Of a stretch of 64,000 bases of DNA, positions 33,403 to 41,160 are shown piece after piece. Below the pieces are notes generated by a model that was not told the origin of the DNA, searched no databases, and saw nothing but the letters and a program-made list of their open reading frames with translations. Source of the DNA: Streptomyces actuosus (lineage in GTDB: Bacteria; Actinomycetota; Actinomycetes; Streptomycetales; Streptomycetaceae); NCBI RefSeq assembly GCF_016921115.1, contig NZ_JAFFZS010000001.1, positions 186,001 to 250,000 of the forward strand, written 5' to 3'. The translations under genes were made by a program, and so were the position numbers. Every line of letters starts with the position of its first letter. Position 1 is the first letter of the stretch.

Positions 33403-34377
33403 TCACTGCGGGGATCCGCAGAGCAGGCCGAAGCGTTCTGCGTCGATGTTCCCGCCGGACAGGATCAGGCCGACACGGCGTGGCAGCGGTCCGGCGCGGC
33501 CCGCGAGGAGGACCGCCAGCGGGGTGGCTCCGCTCGGTTCGAGGACGATCTTCAGCCGCTCGAAGGCGAACTTCATCGCGGCGCGGATCTCGTCGTCGCT
33601 CACCAGCGCGATCTCGTCGACGAGGCGCCGGTTCACGGAGAACGTGAGTTCACCGGGGATCTCCAGGGCCTGGCCGTCGGCGATGGTGCGCGGCACCGGG
33701 ACCGCGACGCGGCGGCCCGCCGCCAGGGAGCGCCGGGTGTCGTCACCCGCCTCCGGCTCCACGCCGATCATGCGGATCCCTGAGCGCAGTCCCTTGGCGA
33801 CCGTGGCGCTGCCCGCCATCAGCCCGCCCCCGCCGACCGGCACCACCAGTGCGTCCAGCTCCCCCACCTCCTCCAGGAGTTCGAGGGCGGCCGTGCCCTG
33901 CCCGGCCATGATGTGCGGGTGCTCGTAGGGCGGGATGAGGGTGAGGCCCCGCTCGGCGGCCAGGGCGCCGGCGATGGCGACGCGGTCGCCGCTGTAGCGG
34001 TCGTAGGACACGACCTCCGCGCCGTAGCCCTCGGTGGCGGCCCGCTTGGCGCGCGGCGCGTCCTCGGGCATGACGATGACGGCGGTGGTGCCGAGTTCGC
34101 GGGCGACCAGCGCGACCGCCTGGGCGTGGTTGCCGGAGGAGTAGGCGGCGATGCCGCGCGCGAGCTGCTCCGGGGCCAGGCGGGAAGCCGCGTTGTAGGC
34201 GCCGCGGAACTTGAAGGCGCCCATGCGCTGGAAGTTCTCGCACTTGAGGAACACCTCGGCGCCCACGAGCGCGTCCAGGGTGCGGGAGCGTACGACGGGG
34301 GTGCGGTGGACGGCGCCCTTGATCCGAGCGGCGGCGTCGCGCACGTCGTCGAGGGTGAGCGGCGGTGCGGTGGTCAC
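33403..34377 (-). CDS. Threonine/serine dehydratase (PLP fold type II)
   Basis: This 324-residue PLP enzyme has the Schiff-base lysine 56 in GAFKFRGA, a tetraglycine-like phosphate loop VGGGGLMAG and LSGGNID near the end. It lacks the C-terminal ACT-like regulatory domain of biosynthetic IlvA, so it is the short catabolic type that deaminates threonine or serine to 2-oxoacids. GTG 34377 has GGGAG upstream and overlaps the stop of the DauR-like regulator (GTGA). The pairing suggests induction by an amino-acid substrate. Confidence 0.9.
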   Translation of the reverse strand: MTTAPPLTLDDVRDAAARIKGAVHRTPVVRSRTLDALVGAEVFLKCENFQRMGAFKFRGAYNAASRLAPEQLARGIAAYSSGNHAQAVALVARELGTTAVIVMPEDAPRAKRAATEGYGAEVVSYDRYSGDRVAIAGALAAERGLTLIPPYEHPHIMAGQGTAALELLEEVGELDALVVPVGGGGLMAGSATVAKGLRSGIRMIGVEPEAGDDTRRSLAAGRRVAVPVPRTIADGQALEIPGELTFSVNRRLVDEIALVSDDEIRAAMKFAFERLKIVLEPSGATPLAVLLAGRAGPLPRRVGLILSGGNIDAERFGLLCGSPQ

Positions 34378-35066
34378 GGTCGGTCTCCCTCGGGAGTGGG
34401 ACGGGCGGCGGTGGCTCTGGCCTGGGAGAGGTAGTGGTAGGCGGACGCGCGGGAGATGCCGAGGCGTCCGGCGACCTGTTCGACGGCGCGGCGCACCGCG
34501 AAGACGCCGTGCTCGTCCAGGCTGCGGAAGAGCGCGAGGCGGCGCTCCCGGTCCAGCGCGGCCCAGCTGCGCTCCTGGCCGTGCAGACGGGTGTCGACGA
34601 GGGCTCCGACGACCGCGCCGACGTCGTTCCCGAAGGTCGTGACGGGCTCCTCGGCCGTCGCAGCCGCAGCTCCGGCGAGGGCGCCGAGGAGTGTGTGGGC
34701 CCGGTCGACGGCGGTGACGTCGACATTGACGCACAGGGCTCCGAACACCGCGCCGGAGGAGTCGCGCAGGACGATCGTGGAGGACTTCACCAGCCGGCCG
34801 TCGCCGGTGCGGGTGCGGTGGTGCAGCTCGTCGGCCGCGTCGTCGCCGCGGGCGAGGACGCGCATGCCGATCTCGCTCATGGCCCCGCCGACCGCGCGGC
34901 CGGTGACCGAGCCCGCGACCGCGGTCACCGACGCCTCGGGGGTGCGGTAGTCGTGCAGGACGACCTCGCACAGCGGACCGAAGGTCGCCGCGATGCCGTT
35001 CACGATCGGGCGCAGCGCGCCGAGGATCGCATCGCGCTCGGCCTGCGTCGCGGGCCGCTCGGACAT
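34374..35066 (-). CDS. DauR/YheO-like regulator (PAS_6 plus HTH_22)
   Basis: This 230-residue regulator has an N-terminal YheO-like PAS domain (LRPIVNGIAATFGPLCEVVLHDYRTPE, then IVLRDSSGAVFGALCVNVDV) and a C-terminal HTH (GRLGISRASAYHYLSQAR). This layout matches DauR-type regulators of D-amino-acid or amino-acid catabolism. The ATG at 35066 was chosen because a GGAGGAG site lies upstream and the family starts there. It is translationally coupled to the dehydratase by GTGA, so the operon is regulator first, enzyme second. A partial inverted repeat at 35128-35156 is a candidate binding site. Confidence 0.85.
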   Translation of the reverse strand: MSERPATQAERDAILGALRPIVNGIAATFGPLCEVVLHDYRTPEASVTAVAGSVTGRAVGGAMSEIGMRVLARGDDAADELHHRTRTGDGRLVKSSTIVLRDSSGAVFGALCVNVDVTAVDRAHTLLGALAGAAAATAEEPVTTFGNDVGAVVGALVDTRLHGQERSWAALDRERRLALFRSLDEHGVFAVRRAVEQVAGRLGISRASAYHYLSQARATAARPTPEGDRP

Positions 35067-35127
35067 CCGCCCCTCCTCCTGCACCGTGCCGGGATCCGGA
35101 CCGCTGGTCTGCCGCACCGCTGGACTG

Positions 35128-35156
35128 TTGGTCCATGGCCTGGACACATGATCCAA
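35128..35156. promoter_or_regulatory. Inverted repeat upstream of the DauR-like gene
   Basis: TTGGTCCATG (35128-35137) and CATGATCCAA (35147-35156) form an inverted repeat matching at 8 of 10 positions with 9 bases between. It lies 62 bases upstream of the regulator start and is the obvious autoregulatory operator candidate. Confidence 0.45.
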
Positions 35157-35258
35157 ACAGAACGGTCCGCCGAGGGCAAGGGGCAGGTGGAGAGGCCGGC
35201 CGGCGCGGGTACCGGTCCGGTGTCGTGCCGGTGGTGGTGCCGTGCCGGAGGTGGGCGG

Positions 35259-35711
35259 TCAGTCCATCAGTCCCGCTGCCACCGTCGCACCCAACTCCCA
35301 ACAGGCCTCGGTGACGTCCTTGCCCGGCGTGCCGGTCGCGGTCACCGGGTCGGCGGCGCGCCGCCAGCCCAGACCGGTGGTGATCGACTCGATGCCGCGG
35401 ACGGCACCCGTGACGTCGTTGCCGCCGTGGACGTAGAACCCGAAGGGCCGGCCCCGGGTGGAGTCCAGGCACGGGTAGTACACCTGGTCGAAGAAGTGCT
35501 TGAGCGCGCCGGACATGTAGCCGAGGTTCGCCGGAGTGCCCAGCAGGTACCCGTCGGCCTCCAGCACGTCGGAGGCGGTGGCGGCGAGCGCGGCCCGCCG
35601 GGCCAGCCGCACGCCCTCGATCTCGGGGGCGCTCGCTCCCGAGACGACGGCCTCGAACAGCGCCTGGCAGTTCGGGGACGGTGTGTGATGCACGATCAGC
35701 AAGGTGGCCAC
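35259..35711 (-). CDS. Flavodoxin-family / NAD(P)H-dependent oxidoreductase-like protein
   Basis: This 150-residue protein has the flavodoxin-like fold: an FMN-phosphate loop region HHTPSPNCQALFEAV, LLGTPANLGYMSGALKHFFDQVYYP and YVHGGNDVTGAVRGIESI. It is short for an electron-transfer flavodoxin and closer to NADPH-dependent FMN reductase-like proteins. GTG 35711 begins MATLLIV. It overlaps nothing and is divergent from the YbhB-like gene. Confidence 0.8.
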   Translation of the reverse strand: MATLLIVHHTPSPNCQALFEAVVSGASAPEIEGVRLARRAALAATASDVLEADGYLLGTPANLGYMSGALKHFFDQVYYPCLDSTRGRPFGFYVHGGNDVTGAVRGIESITTGLGWRRAADPVTATGTPGKDVTEACWELGATVAAGLMD

Positions 35712-35799
35712 GGGCCACCACCCTGCCGGTGGGAGCGCACCTGCCGCAAGCCGGGCCGCCCGCGTGCATGCCCGCCGGACGTCGGGGTACCCCGGGCGC

Positions 35800-36252
35800 A
35801 TGTCCGGTATCGAACTCAGCAGCAGCGCCTTCGGCGACCACGCCACGGTTCCCCGCCGGTACGCGTTGGAGGGCGAGAACGAGTCCCCTCCGCTGACCTG
35901 GTCAGGCGTGCCGGACGGCACGGCCGAGCTGGTCCTGCTGTGCGAGGACCCCGACGCCCCGTCGGGCACCTTCGTGCACTGGGTCGTCGTCGGCATCGAC
36001 CCCCACGCCGGGGGCGCGCCCGCGGGCGGCGACCCGCAGGGCGGCACCGGTCTCGTCAACGGCTACGGCCGACGCGGCTGGGGCGGGCCGCATCCGCCTC
36101 CCGGCGACGAGGCCCACCGGTACTACTTCCGCCTGTACGCCCTCTCCGAGCCGTGCGTCCTGCCCGACGCGCCCGCGGCCGGCCAGGTGCACGAGGCGGT
36201 CGAGCGGGGGCAGCTGGCGAGCGGCACCCTGGTGGGCCTCTACCGGCGCTGA
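35800..36252 (+). CDS. YbhB/YbcL (Raf-kinase-inhibitor/PEBP-like) protein
   Basis: This 150-residue PEBP-fold protein has SPPLTWSGVPDGTAELVLLCEDPDAPSG-type core motifs, WVVVGIDP and GPHPPPGDEAHRYYFRLYAL, the anion-binding pocket signature of the family. It is cytoplasmic with no signal. Bacterial PEBP proteins have no settled function. The ATG at 35800 begins MSGIELSSSAFG. It is a single gene between the divergent flavodoxin-like gene and the convergent phosphoribosyltransferase. Confidence 0.88.
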   Translation: MSGIELSSSAFGDHATVPRRYALEGENESPPLTWSGVPDGTAELVLLCEDPDAPSGTFVHWVVVGIDPHAGGAPAGGDPQGGTGLVNGYGRRGWGGPHPPPGDEAHRYYFRLYALSEPCVLPDAPAAGQVHEAVERGQLASGTLVGLYRR

Positions 36253-36358
36253 GGCGGCCCGGCCCGGCCGGCCCGCGGGCCAGGCACCGCCCCCTCCGAC
36301 CGGCGCCCCTCTGCGCTCGCCGGCGGGACGGAGCCGCCTCGGGGCCCGGGGTGACGCG

Positions 36359-37012
36359 TCAGGCCCGGACCGGTGCGGCGCGCAGGGCCCGCAGCACATC
36401 GTCGTCCGAGACCTGCTCGAAGTCCTCGTACCAGAGGCCGACGGCCCTGAAGTCGGGCGGCATGGACAGGCAGACGAGATCGTCCACCTCGGGGCGCAGC
36501 GACCGCGCCGCCTCCGGAGAGGAGACCGGCACCGCCAGGACGACATGCTCGGGGGCGCTGCGGCGCACGGCGCGCAGGGCGGCGCGCGCGGTCGCGCCGG
36601 TGGCGAGGCCGTCGTCGACGACGATCGCCGTCCGGCCCGACAGATCCGCTGCCGGGCGGCCCTCCCGGTAGAGCCGCTCGCGGCGGCGCAACTCGGCGCG
36701 CTCCCGCTCCACGACGGGGGCGAGATCGGCCTCGTTCAGACCCAGCAGATCCAGGCTCTGCCGGTCGTACAGCGGCGGTTCGTCGCCCGCGAGGGCGCCG
36801 ACGCCCAGCTCCGGCTGGAAGGGGGCGCCGATCTTGCGGGCGACCAGCACGTCGAGAGGGGCCCGCAGCTCGCGGGCGACCTCCAGGGCGACGGTGACTC
36901 CGCCGCGCGGCAGTGCCAGGACCACCGGGTGAGGCAGGGCGCCGCTGTCGTACAGGGCGCGCAGCGGCACCGCGAGTTCCCGTCCGGCCTCCTGGCGATC
37001 CCGGAAGCGCAT
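36359..37012 (-). CDS. Phosphoribosyltransferase-family protein
   Basis: This 217-residue type I phosphoribosyltransferase has the PRPP-binding loop AIVVDDGLATGATA and an early LALPRGGVTVALEVA flexible-loop region. Residues 57-80 (DVLVARKIGAPFQPELGVGAL) are typical of the subgroup often found fused or adjacent to dienelactone-hydrolase-like proteins. The base substrate is unknown; ComF-like salvage or signalling roles have been suggested for relatives. The ATG at 37012 is followed by the conserved FRDRQEAGRELA start. The hydrolase lies 110 bases upstream on the same strand. Confidence 0.85.
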   Translation of the reverse strand: MRFRDRQEAGRELAVPLRALYDSGALPHPVVLALPRGGVTVALEVARELRAPLDVLVARKIGAPFQPELGVGALAGDEPPLYDRQSLDLLGLNEADLAPVVERERAELRRRERLYREGRPAADLSGRTAIVVDDGLATGATARAALRAVRRSAPEHVVLAVPVSSPEAARSLRPEVDDLVCLSMPPDFRAVGLWYEDFEQVSDDDVLRALRAAPVRA

Positions 37013-37122
37013 GGCTCAGCCCTCCTTCGGCAGGGGCCGCCGACGCCGTCCGGACCGCTGCCGGGCACCCGCCCGGAAGACGCGTCACGGTCCGGCCGTG
37101 CCCCGGGGCCCGGGCAGGGCGG

Positions 37123-37794
37123 TCACCCGCCGCGCGTCACCTGCTGCGCGGCGGCCAGCCGGTCCAGGCACCAGGTGCGTGTCGTCTCGGCCACCTCCTC
37201 CAGTGTGCCCGGCTCCTCGAACAGGTGACTCGCGCCGGAGACGATCCGCAGTTCGTGGGGGGCGTGCAGGGCGCGGGCGGCGGCCTCGTTGAGCCGCAGC
37301 ACCTCCGGGTCGTGGCCGCCGACCAGCAGCAGCACCGGGGCTCGGACCTCCGGCAGCGCGTCGGCGGCGAGGTCGGGCCGACCTCCGCGGGACACCACCG
37401 TGAGGACGCCGTCCGGGTGCTCGGCCGCCGCCACCAGAGCCGCCGCCGCTCCGGTACTGGCCCCGAACAGGGCGACGGGCAGGTCACGGGTGGCGGGCTC
37501 GGTCAGCAGCCAGTCGAGCGCGCCCGTCAGGCGCCAGCCGAGCAGGCCGATGTCGAAGCGGAGCTCGGCGGTGACCCGGTCGCGGACTTCCTCCGCCTCG
37601 GTGAGCAGGTCGATCAGGAGGGTCCCGAGGCCGCCGCCGCGCAGCCGTTCGGCGACCATCCTGTTGCGGGGGCTGTGCCGGGAACTGCCGCTGCCGTGTG
37701 CGAACAGCACCACCGCCCCGGCTCGCTCCGGCACCTCCAGGTCGCCGACGAGGACCGCGTCACCGGCGGGCACCTGGACCGTTCGGGAGATCAT
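37123..37794 (-). CDS. Dienelactone-hydrolase-like alpha/beta hydrolase
   Basis: This 223-residue hydrolase has the nucleophile elbow FGASTGAAAA, the acid in VGGHDPEV and the base in GASHLFEEPGTLEEV, with an early LFAHGSGSSRHSPRNR loop. Elsewhere such proteins are fused to the phosphoribosyltransferase that here follows 110 bases downstream. The ATG at 37794 has GGGGAG upstream. The pair probably acts together; the substrate is unknown. Confidence 0.85.
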   Translation of the reverse strand: MISRTVQVPAGDAVLVGDLEVPERAGAVVLFAHGSGSSRHSPRNRMVAERLRGGGLGTLLIDLLTEAEEVRDRVTAELRFDIGLLGWRLTGALDWLLTEPATRDLPVALFGASTGAAAALVAAAEHPDGVLTVVSRGGRPDLAADALPEVRAPVLLLVGGHDPEVLRLNEAAARALHAPHELRIVSGASHLFEEPGTLEEVAETTRTWCLDRLAAAQQVTRGG

Positions 37795-38129
37795 GACACT
37801 CCCCTTCCGGGGTCGGATCGCGTCCGGGCACGGCGCACGCCCGAGCGCCCTGTGCGGGCCTCCAGTACCCGTCGCGCGCAGGTGGAAACGTTTGCGCCCT
37901 TTCCGCTGCTTTCTCGCCGGAACACCATGGAAAGGGGGGCCGAAGTATGCTGTCGGCCATGTGCCCCGGAGCGTCCGGCGTAATCGCCGCGCGGGAAGGG
38001 CACGTTGCGCATCATGCTCCCCTCGGGCGCGATGGGACGCAGCAGTGCACTGCCCGAGCGGCAGCTGTCCGGTTACGCTGAAATCGGCGCCTGTCGGGTG
38101 GGGAGCTCGGCTCCGGGGGGGGTGAGGCG
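37795..38129. other. Intergenic region upstream of the antiporter operon
   Basis: About 335 bases with no supported gene. I looked for a structured leader (for instance a c-di-AMP element, known before some K+/H+ transport genes) and could not identify one. The region is less GC-rich around 37880-37950. Confidence 0.45.
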
Positions 38130-38450
38130 TTGCCTGTTCAACCGTATTCCGACGCGTATCTCGACACAGTGGCCGGCGGTCGTGCGGACGTCGATCGCGG
38201 CACCGGTCGCCGGGGCGTCGGCGATGCCGCACACGCCGCCCGCCACGACACCCGGGCGGACACACAGCACGACACCCGTGTGGACACTCGGGTCGACGCG
38301 CATGTTGACGCATATGTGGCGGACGGGGTCCCCGAGTACGGCATGATGGGCGCTCCGCGCCGCCGCGCCACCGCATCCTGCGGGCCCCGGCCCCCGGCCG
38401 CGCGACCGGAGCCGATTCGAGGGCGAACGGAGCGTCGGCCTTGGGACTGA
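38130..38450 (+). CDS. Possible small repeat-rich leader ORF
   Basis: A 106-residue frame starts at TTG 38130 after GGGGTGAGG and ends 10 bases inside the antiporter gene. Residues 36-62 hold degenerate repeats of HDTR(A/V)DT, ending [13 protein letters not shown]. Third-position bias is moderate. No family is recognised. Overlap with the antiporter start suggests a coupled leader or a spurious frame; I am undecided. Confidence 0.35.
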   Translation: MPVQPYSDAYLDTVAGGRADVDRGTGRRGVGDAAHAARHDTRADTQHDTRVDTRVDAHVDAYVADGVPEYGMMGAPRRRATASCGPRPPAARPEPIRGRTERRPWD

Positions 38451-39790
38451 ACCCGCTGCGTGGCAGCACCCGGCTCGGCCTGCCGCGCGTCGTCGTCGGC
38501 GCCGGGGCCGCGGTCTGCCTCGGTCTGGTGGCGGGCGCCGTCTGGCGGCCCGACACGTTCATCGGCAATCCCGGGTACGGCTACACCGCCCTGCTGCTCC
38601 TGTCGATCGGTCTCTACGGCAGCACGCACGACATCGATCTGTCCGAGGTCAGAGGATCCTTACGCGTCGTGGTGGTCGCCGTCACCGTCGGCGTCGTCCT
38701 CAAGGCGACGCTGATCGCGGCGGTGATGGTGCTCGCCTTCCACCGCACCGAGTACCTCGTGCTCGGTATCGCCGTGGCCCAGATCGACCCGCTGTCGGTG
38801 GCGGCCATGCAGGACAACGAGCGGGTCACACCACGCGCCAAGGCGATCCTGTCGATCTGGGCGTCGTTCGACGACCCCATGACGGTCCTGCTCACCGTCT
38901 ACTTCTCCGCCCTCGCCCTGCGCATGGGGGCCGTCGGCAACCCCTCCGGGTCGGTGGCCTCGGACACCGCGGACGTCTTCGGCAACCTGCTGCTGAACCT
39001 GCTGCTCTTCGGGGCTGTGGTCCTGCTGTGGACGCTGGTGCGTGTGCGACGGCTGCTGCGGCGGCGCCGGGCCGCGCCCGGCACCGCGGGAGCGCCCACC
39101 GCCGCCCTGGCGGGGTTACCGGACCGGCCCCGCCACGTCGACGTGGTGGCGCTGGTGCTGGTCGTCGTGCTCGTGGCGGTCGCCGCGTCCACCACGCTGG
39201 TCCTCGCCGTGGCGCTGGCCGGACTGGTGGTCCGCCTGGGCCGCTTCGCGCCCGCCCTGGAGGGCGCGGTGACGTTCGCCTTCCTCGCCGCCTCCGCCCT
39301 GCTCGGGGCGGTGCTGTCCGGCGGCATCGACTTCTACCAGGGGCTCGTCCTCGGCGTGGCCGCCTTCGCAGCGCAGTTCCTGGTCACCCTGCTGATCGGC
39401 CGACTGCTGGTGCGGCCCCGGCTGAGCCGGGCGGACCGCGCCCACCTGGGCCTGGGCCAGCAGAACGGCATCACTGCGATCACCCTGGCCCTGACCCTGG
39501 AGTCGACGTTCCCCGACACCGTCGCCGCCGTCGGGCCGGCCATCGTGACGGTCAACCTCCTGCACTACGGCTTCCAGTGGGCCCGCGCCGACACCTGGAG
39601 CTGGGCGGCGGTGCGCGCCCGGGTACCGGCCCGGGCGCGGCGCGCCCGTGTGGGCCTGTCCTGGTCCTCCCTGTCCCCGACCGCCCCCGAGGATGTGCCG
39701 CACGGTCTCGGCGCGCCGGAACCGGAGCTGGGCGCGGATCCGGACCCGGGCGGGATGAGTACGCCGTCCCCCGAACGGGGATCGCCCTGA
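38441..39790 (+). CDS. Cation/proton antiporter (Na+/H+ exchanger family) with two TTA codons
   Basis: This 449-residue membrane protein has about 11-12 hydrophobic segments from residue 15 to 385 and a hydrophilic C-terminal tail rich in Pro/Glu. [12 protein letters not shown] and SFDDPMTVL resemble the acidic ion-binding helices of CPA-type antiporters, which usually carry D-D or N-D. The cytoplasmic tail lacks a Trk/UspA domain. Leucines at codons 74 (TTA at 38660-38662) and 226 (TTA at 39116-39118) require the bldA tRNA, so it should be expressed during development. TTG 38441 is the start; no strong ribosome site is seen, and translation may depend on the preceding frame. Confidence 0.85.
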   Translation: MGLNPLRGSTRLGLPRVVVGAGAAVCLGLVAGAVWRPDTFIGNPGYGYTALLLLSIGLYGSTHDIDLSEVRGSLRVVVVAVTVGVVLKATLIAAVMVLAFHRTEYLVLGIAVAQIDPLSVAAMQDNERVTPRAKAILSIWASFDDPMTVLLTVYFSALALRMGAVGNPSGSVASDTADVFGNLLLNLLLFGAVVLLWTLVRVRRLLRRRRAAPGTAGAPTAALAGLPDRPRHVDVVALVLVVVLVAVAASTTLVLAVALAGLVVRLGRFAPALEGAVTFAFLAASALLGAVLSGGIDFYQGLVLGVAAFAAQFLVTLLIGRLLVRPRLSRADRAHLGLGQQNGITAITLALTLESTFPDTVAAVGPAIVTVNLLHYGFQWARADTWSWAAVRARVPARARRARVGLSWSSLSPTAPEDVPHGLGAPEPELGADPDPGGMSTPSPERGSP

Positions 39791-40080
39791 AGAGGGAAGC
39801 GGGACGGGACCGCGCGGGCCTGTCGCGGACGTCCCGACATGAAGTGAATGCCAGTCATGAATCGTATGCGACACGGAGGTTCGTCCTCAGGGGGAAGATG
39901 TGACACAGCATCGGAAAGCCGCGGGCGGTACCGGCCCGCGCCACGGCGTGGCGGGAGGTCCGCACCACCGCCCGCCACCGCTCCGGCAGCGGATGCCGGA
40001 CGCACCGCACGACCATCACCACCACCGGGCAGCCCTCGCGGACAGGCCTCCCGGAGCACCAGTACGGGGGGACACGTACC

Positions 40081-41160
40081 ATGCCGCACACCAGCTGCAG
40101 CCTGTTCGGAACGCCTCCCGAAGACGGCGTCGCGCCCTGGCCCACCTATGTGCCGCTCGCACCCTGGTTCATCCACGGGCACGAGACGCTGTGGGTCGAC
40201 ATCGACTCCACCCCTGAGGCGCTGAAGACCTTCCGGGAGAGGCTGAGGCCCATGGCGCACGGGATCCGGCCGGGCAGTGAGGGACACGGGCACCTGGTCG
40301 TGGTGAGCGGATTGTCCGGGACCGGCAAGAGCAGTCTGCTGCACCTGTGTGTGCACGAGCTCGTGCAGATGCTCGACGTCGCGGCCGACCGCGGAGCACA
40401 CAAGCAGAACGGCGACGGATCGACCGCCGGTCACAACCCGCTGTGGAGCCGCCGCGCCCCCGCACGGTCGACCTGCATCGTCGGGCTGGACGGCAGCGGC
40501 AACGACGGCCACGGCATCGGCTCGCCTCCGGGCAGAACCCCTGAGACGTCCCAGTTCGAGATGGTGATCGAGCGCGTCGTCGAGGTGGTCGCCACGGAAC
40601 TGGGCCAGGGCCCCGGCTTCTCCTCCGCGCATCCCGATCCGTTCCTGGCCTGGCGGGCCCTGACGGACATACTGGAGGCACGGGACCGGCGGCTCGTCGT
40701 CATCGTGCCGCACATCCAGTGGAACGACGCGGAGCTGAGCCGCATGTTCCTGCGGTTCTGCTACGACCGGTGCAGCCGAGGCGTCGTCTTCTTCGTCGAG
40801 ACGACCAACACCGAGGTCGCGAAGGATCTCCTGCCCTTCACGGAGCGGGAACGCAAGAGCATCACCCACCTGCGGACCACGCACCTGCAGGCCGGGGACT
40901 GGGCGAAGTACCTCGAAGTCTGGATGGAACAGGACGGCGTGCCCGCCCCGACGGTCGCCATCGACGACGACGTCCTGGACTTCCAGCCCGACGCCTGGGC
41001 GCTGGCCAGCATCTCCACGCTCCAGGACTGCCTGCGCCGGGTCGTCGAGGAGGCGCTGCAGGAGAACGCGGGTCATCTGCGCCGACAGCACGTGGCCCAC
41101 TGGTTCGAGGCGCACCGGCCCAGCCCGGACGATTTCAAACGGAGAGGACCGACGCGATGA
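40081..41160 (+). CDS. P-loop ATPase with degenerate Walker B
   Basis: This 359-residue protein has the P-loop GLSGTGKS (77-84). The strand expected to carry Walker B reads RLVVIVPHIQW (204-214) with no acidic pair, so hydrolysis may be impaired. The C-terminal half is helical. It resembles no family I can name beyond an AAA/STAND-like ATP-binding core. The ATG at 40081 follows GGGGGGACACG. Its stop overlaps the next gene's start by ATGA, so it is made with the 762-residue ATPase, perhaps as a regulatory partner. The pair converges on the FxsT operon. Confidence 0.75.
   Translation: MPHTSCSLFGTPPEDGVAPWPTYVPLAPWFIHGHETLWVDIDSTPEALKTFRERLRPMAHGIRPGSEGHGHLVVVSGLSGTGKSSLLHLCVHELVQMLDVAADRGAHKQNGDGSTAGHNPLWSRRAPARSTCIVGLDGSGNDGHGIGSPPGRTPETSQFEMVIERVVEVVATELGQGPGFSSAHPDPFLAWRALTDILEARDRRLVVIVPHIQWNDAELSRMFLRFCYDRCSRGVVFFVETTNTEVAKDLLPFTERERKSITHLRTTHLQAGDWAKYLEVWMEQDGVPAPTVAIDDDVLDFQPDAWALASISTLQDCLRRVVEEALQENAGHLRRQHVAHWFEAHRPSPDDFKRRGPTR

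Noticed and set aside
37795-38440. A c-di-AMP (ydaO-type) riboswitch before the antiporter
   Set aside because: I could not match the conserved pairing elements; nothing beyond general GC-rich hairpins.
38130-38450. CRISPR-like or VNTR array from the repeated GAC-ACN-CGN units
   Set aside because: The repeats are imperfect, 12-24 bases and without uniform spacers; coding or simple-sequence origin is likelier.
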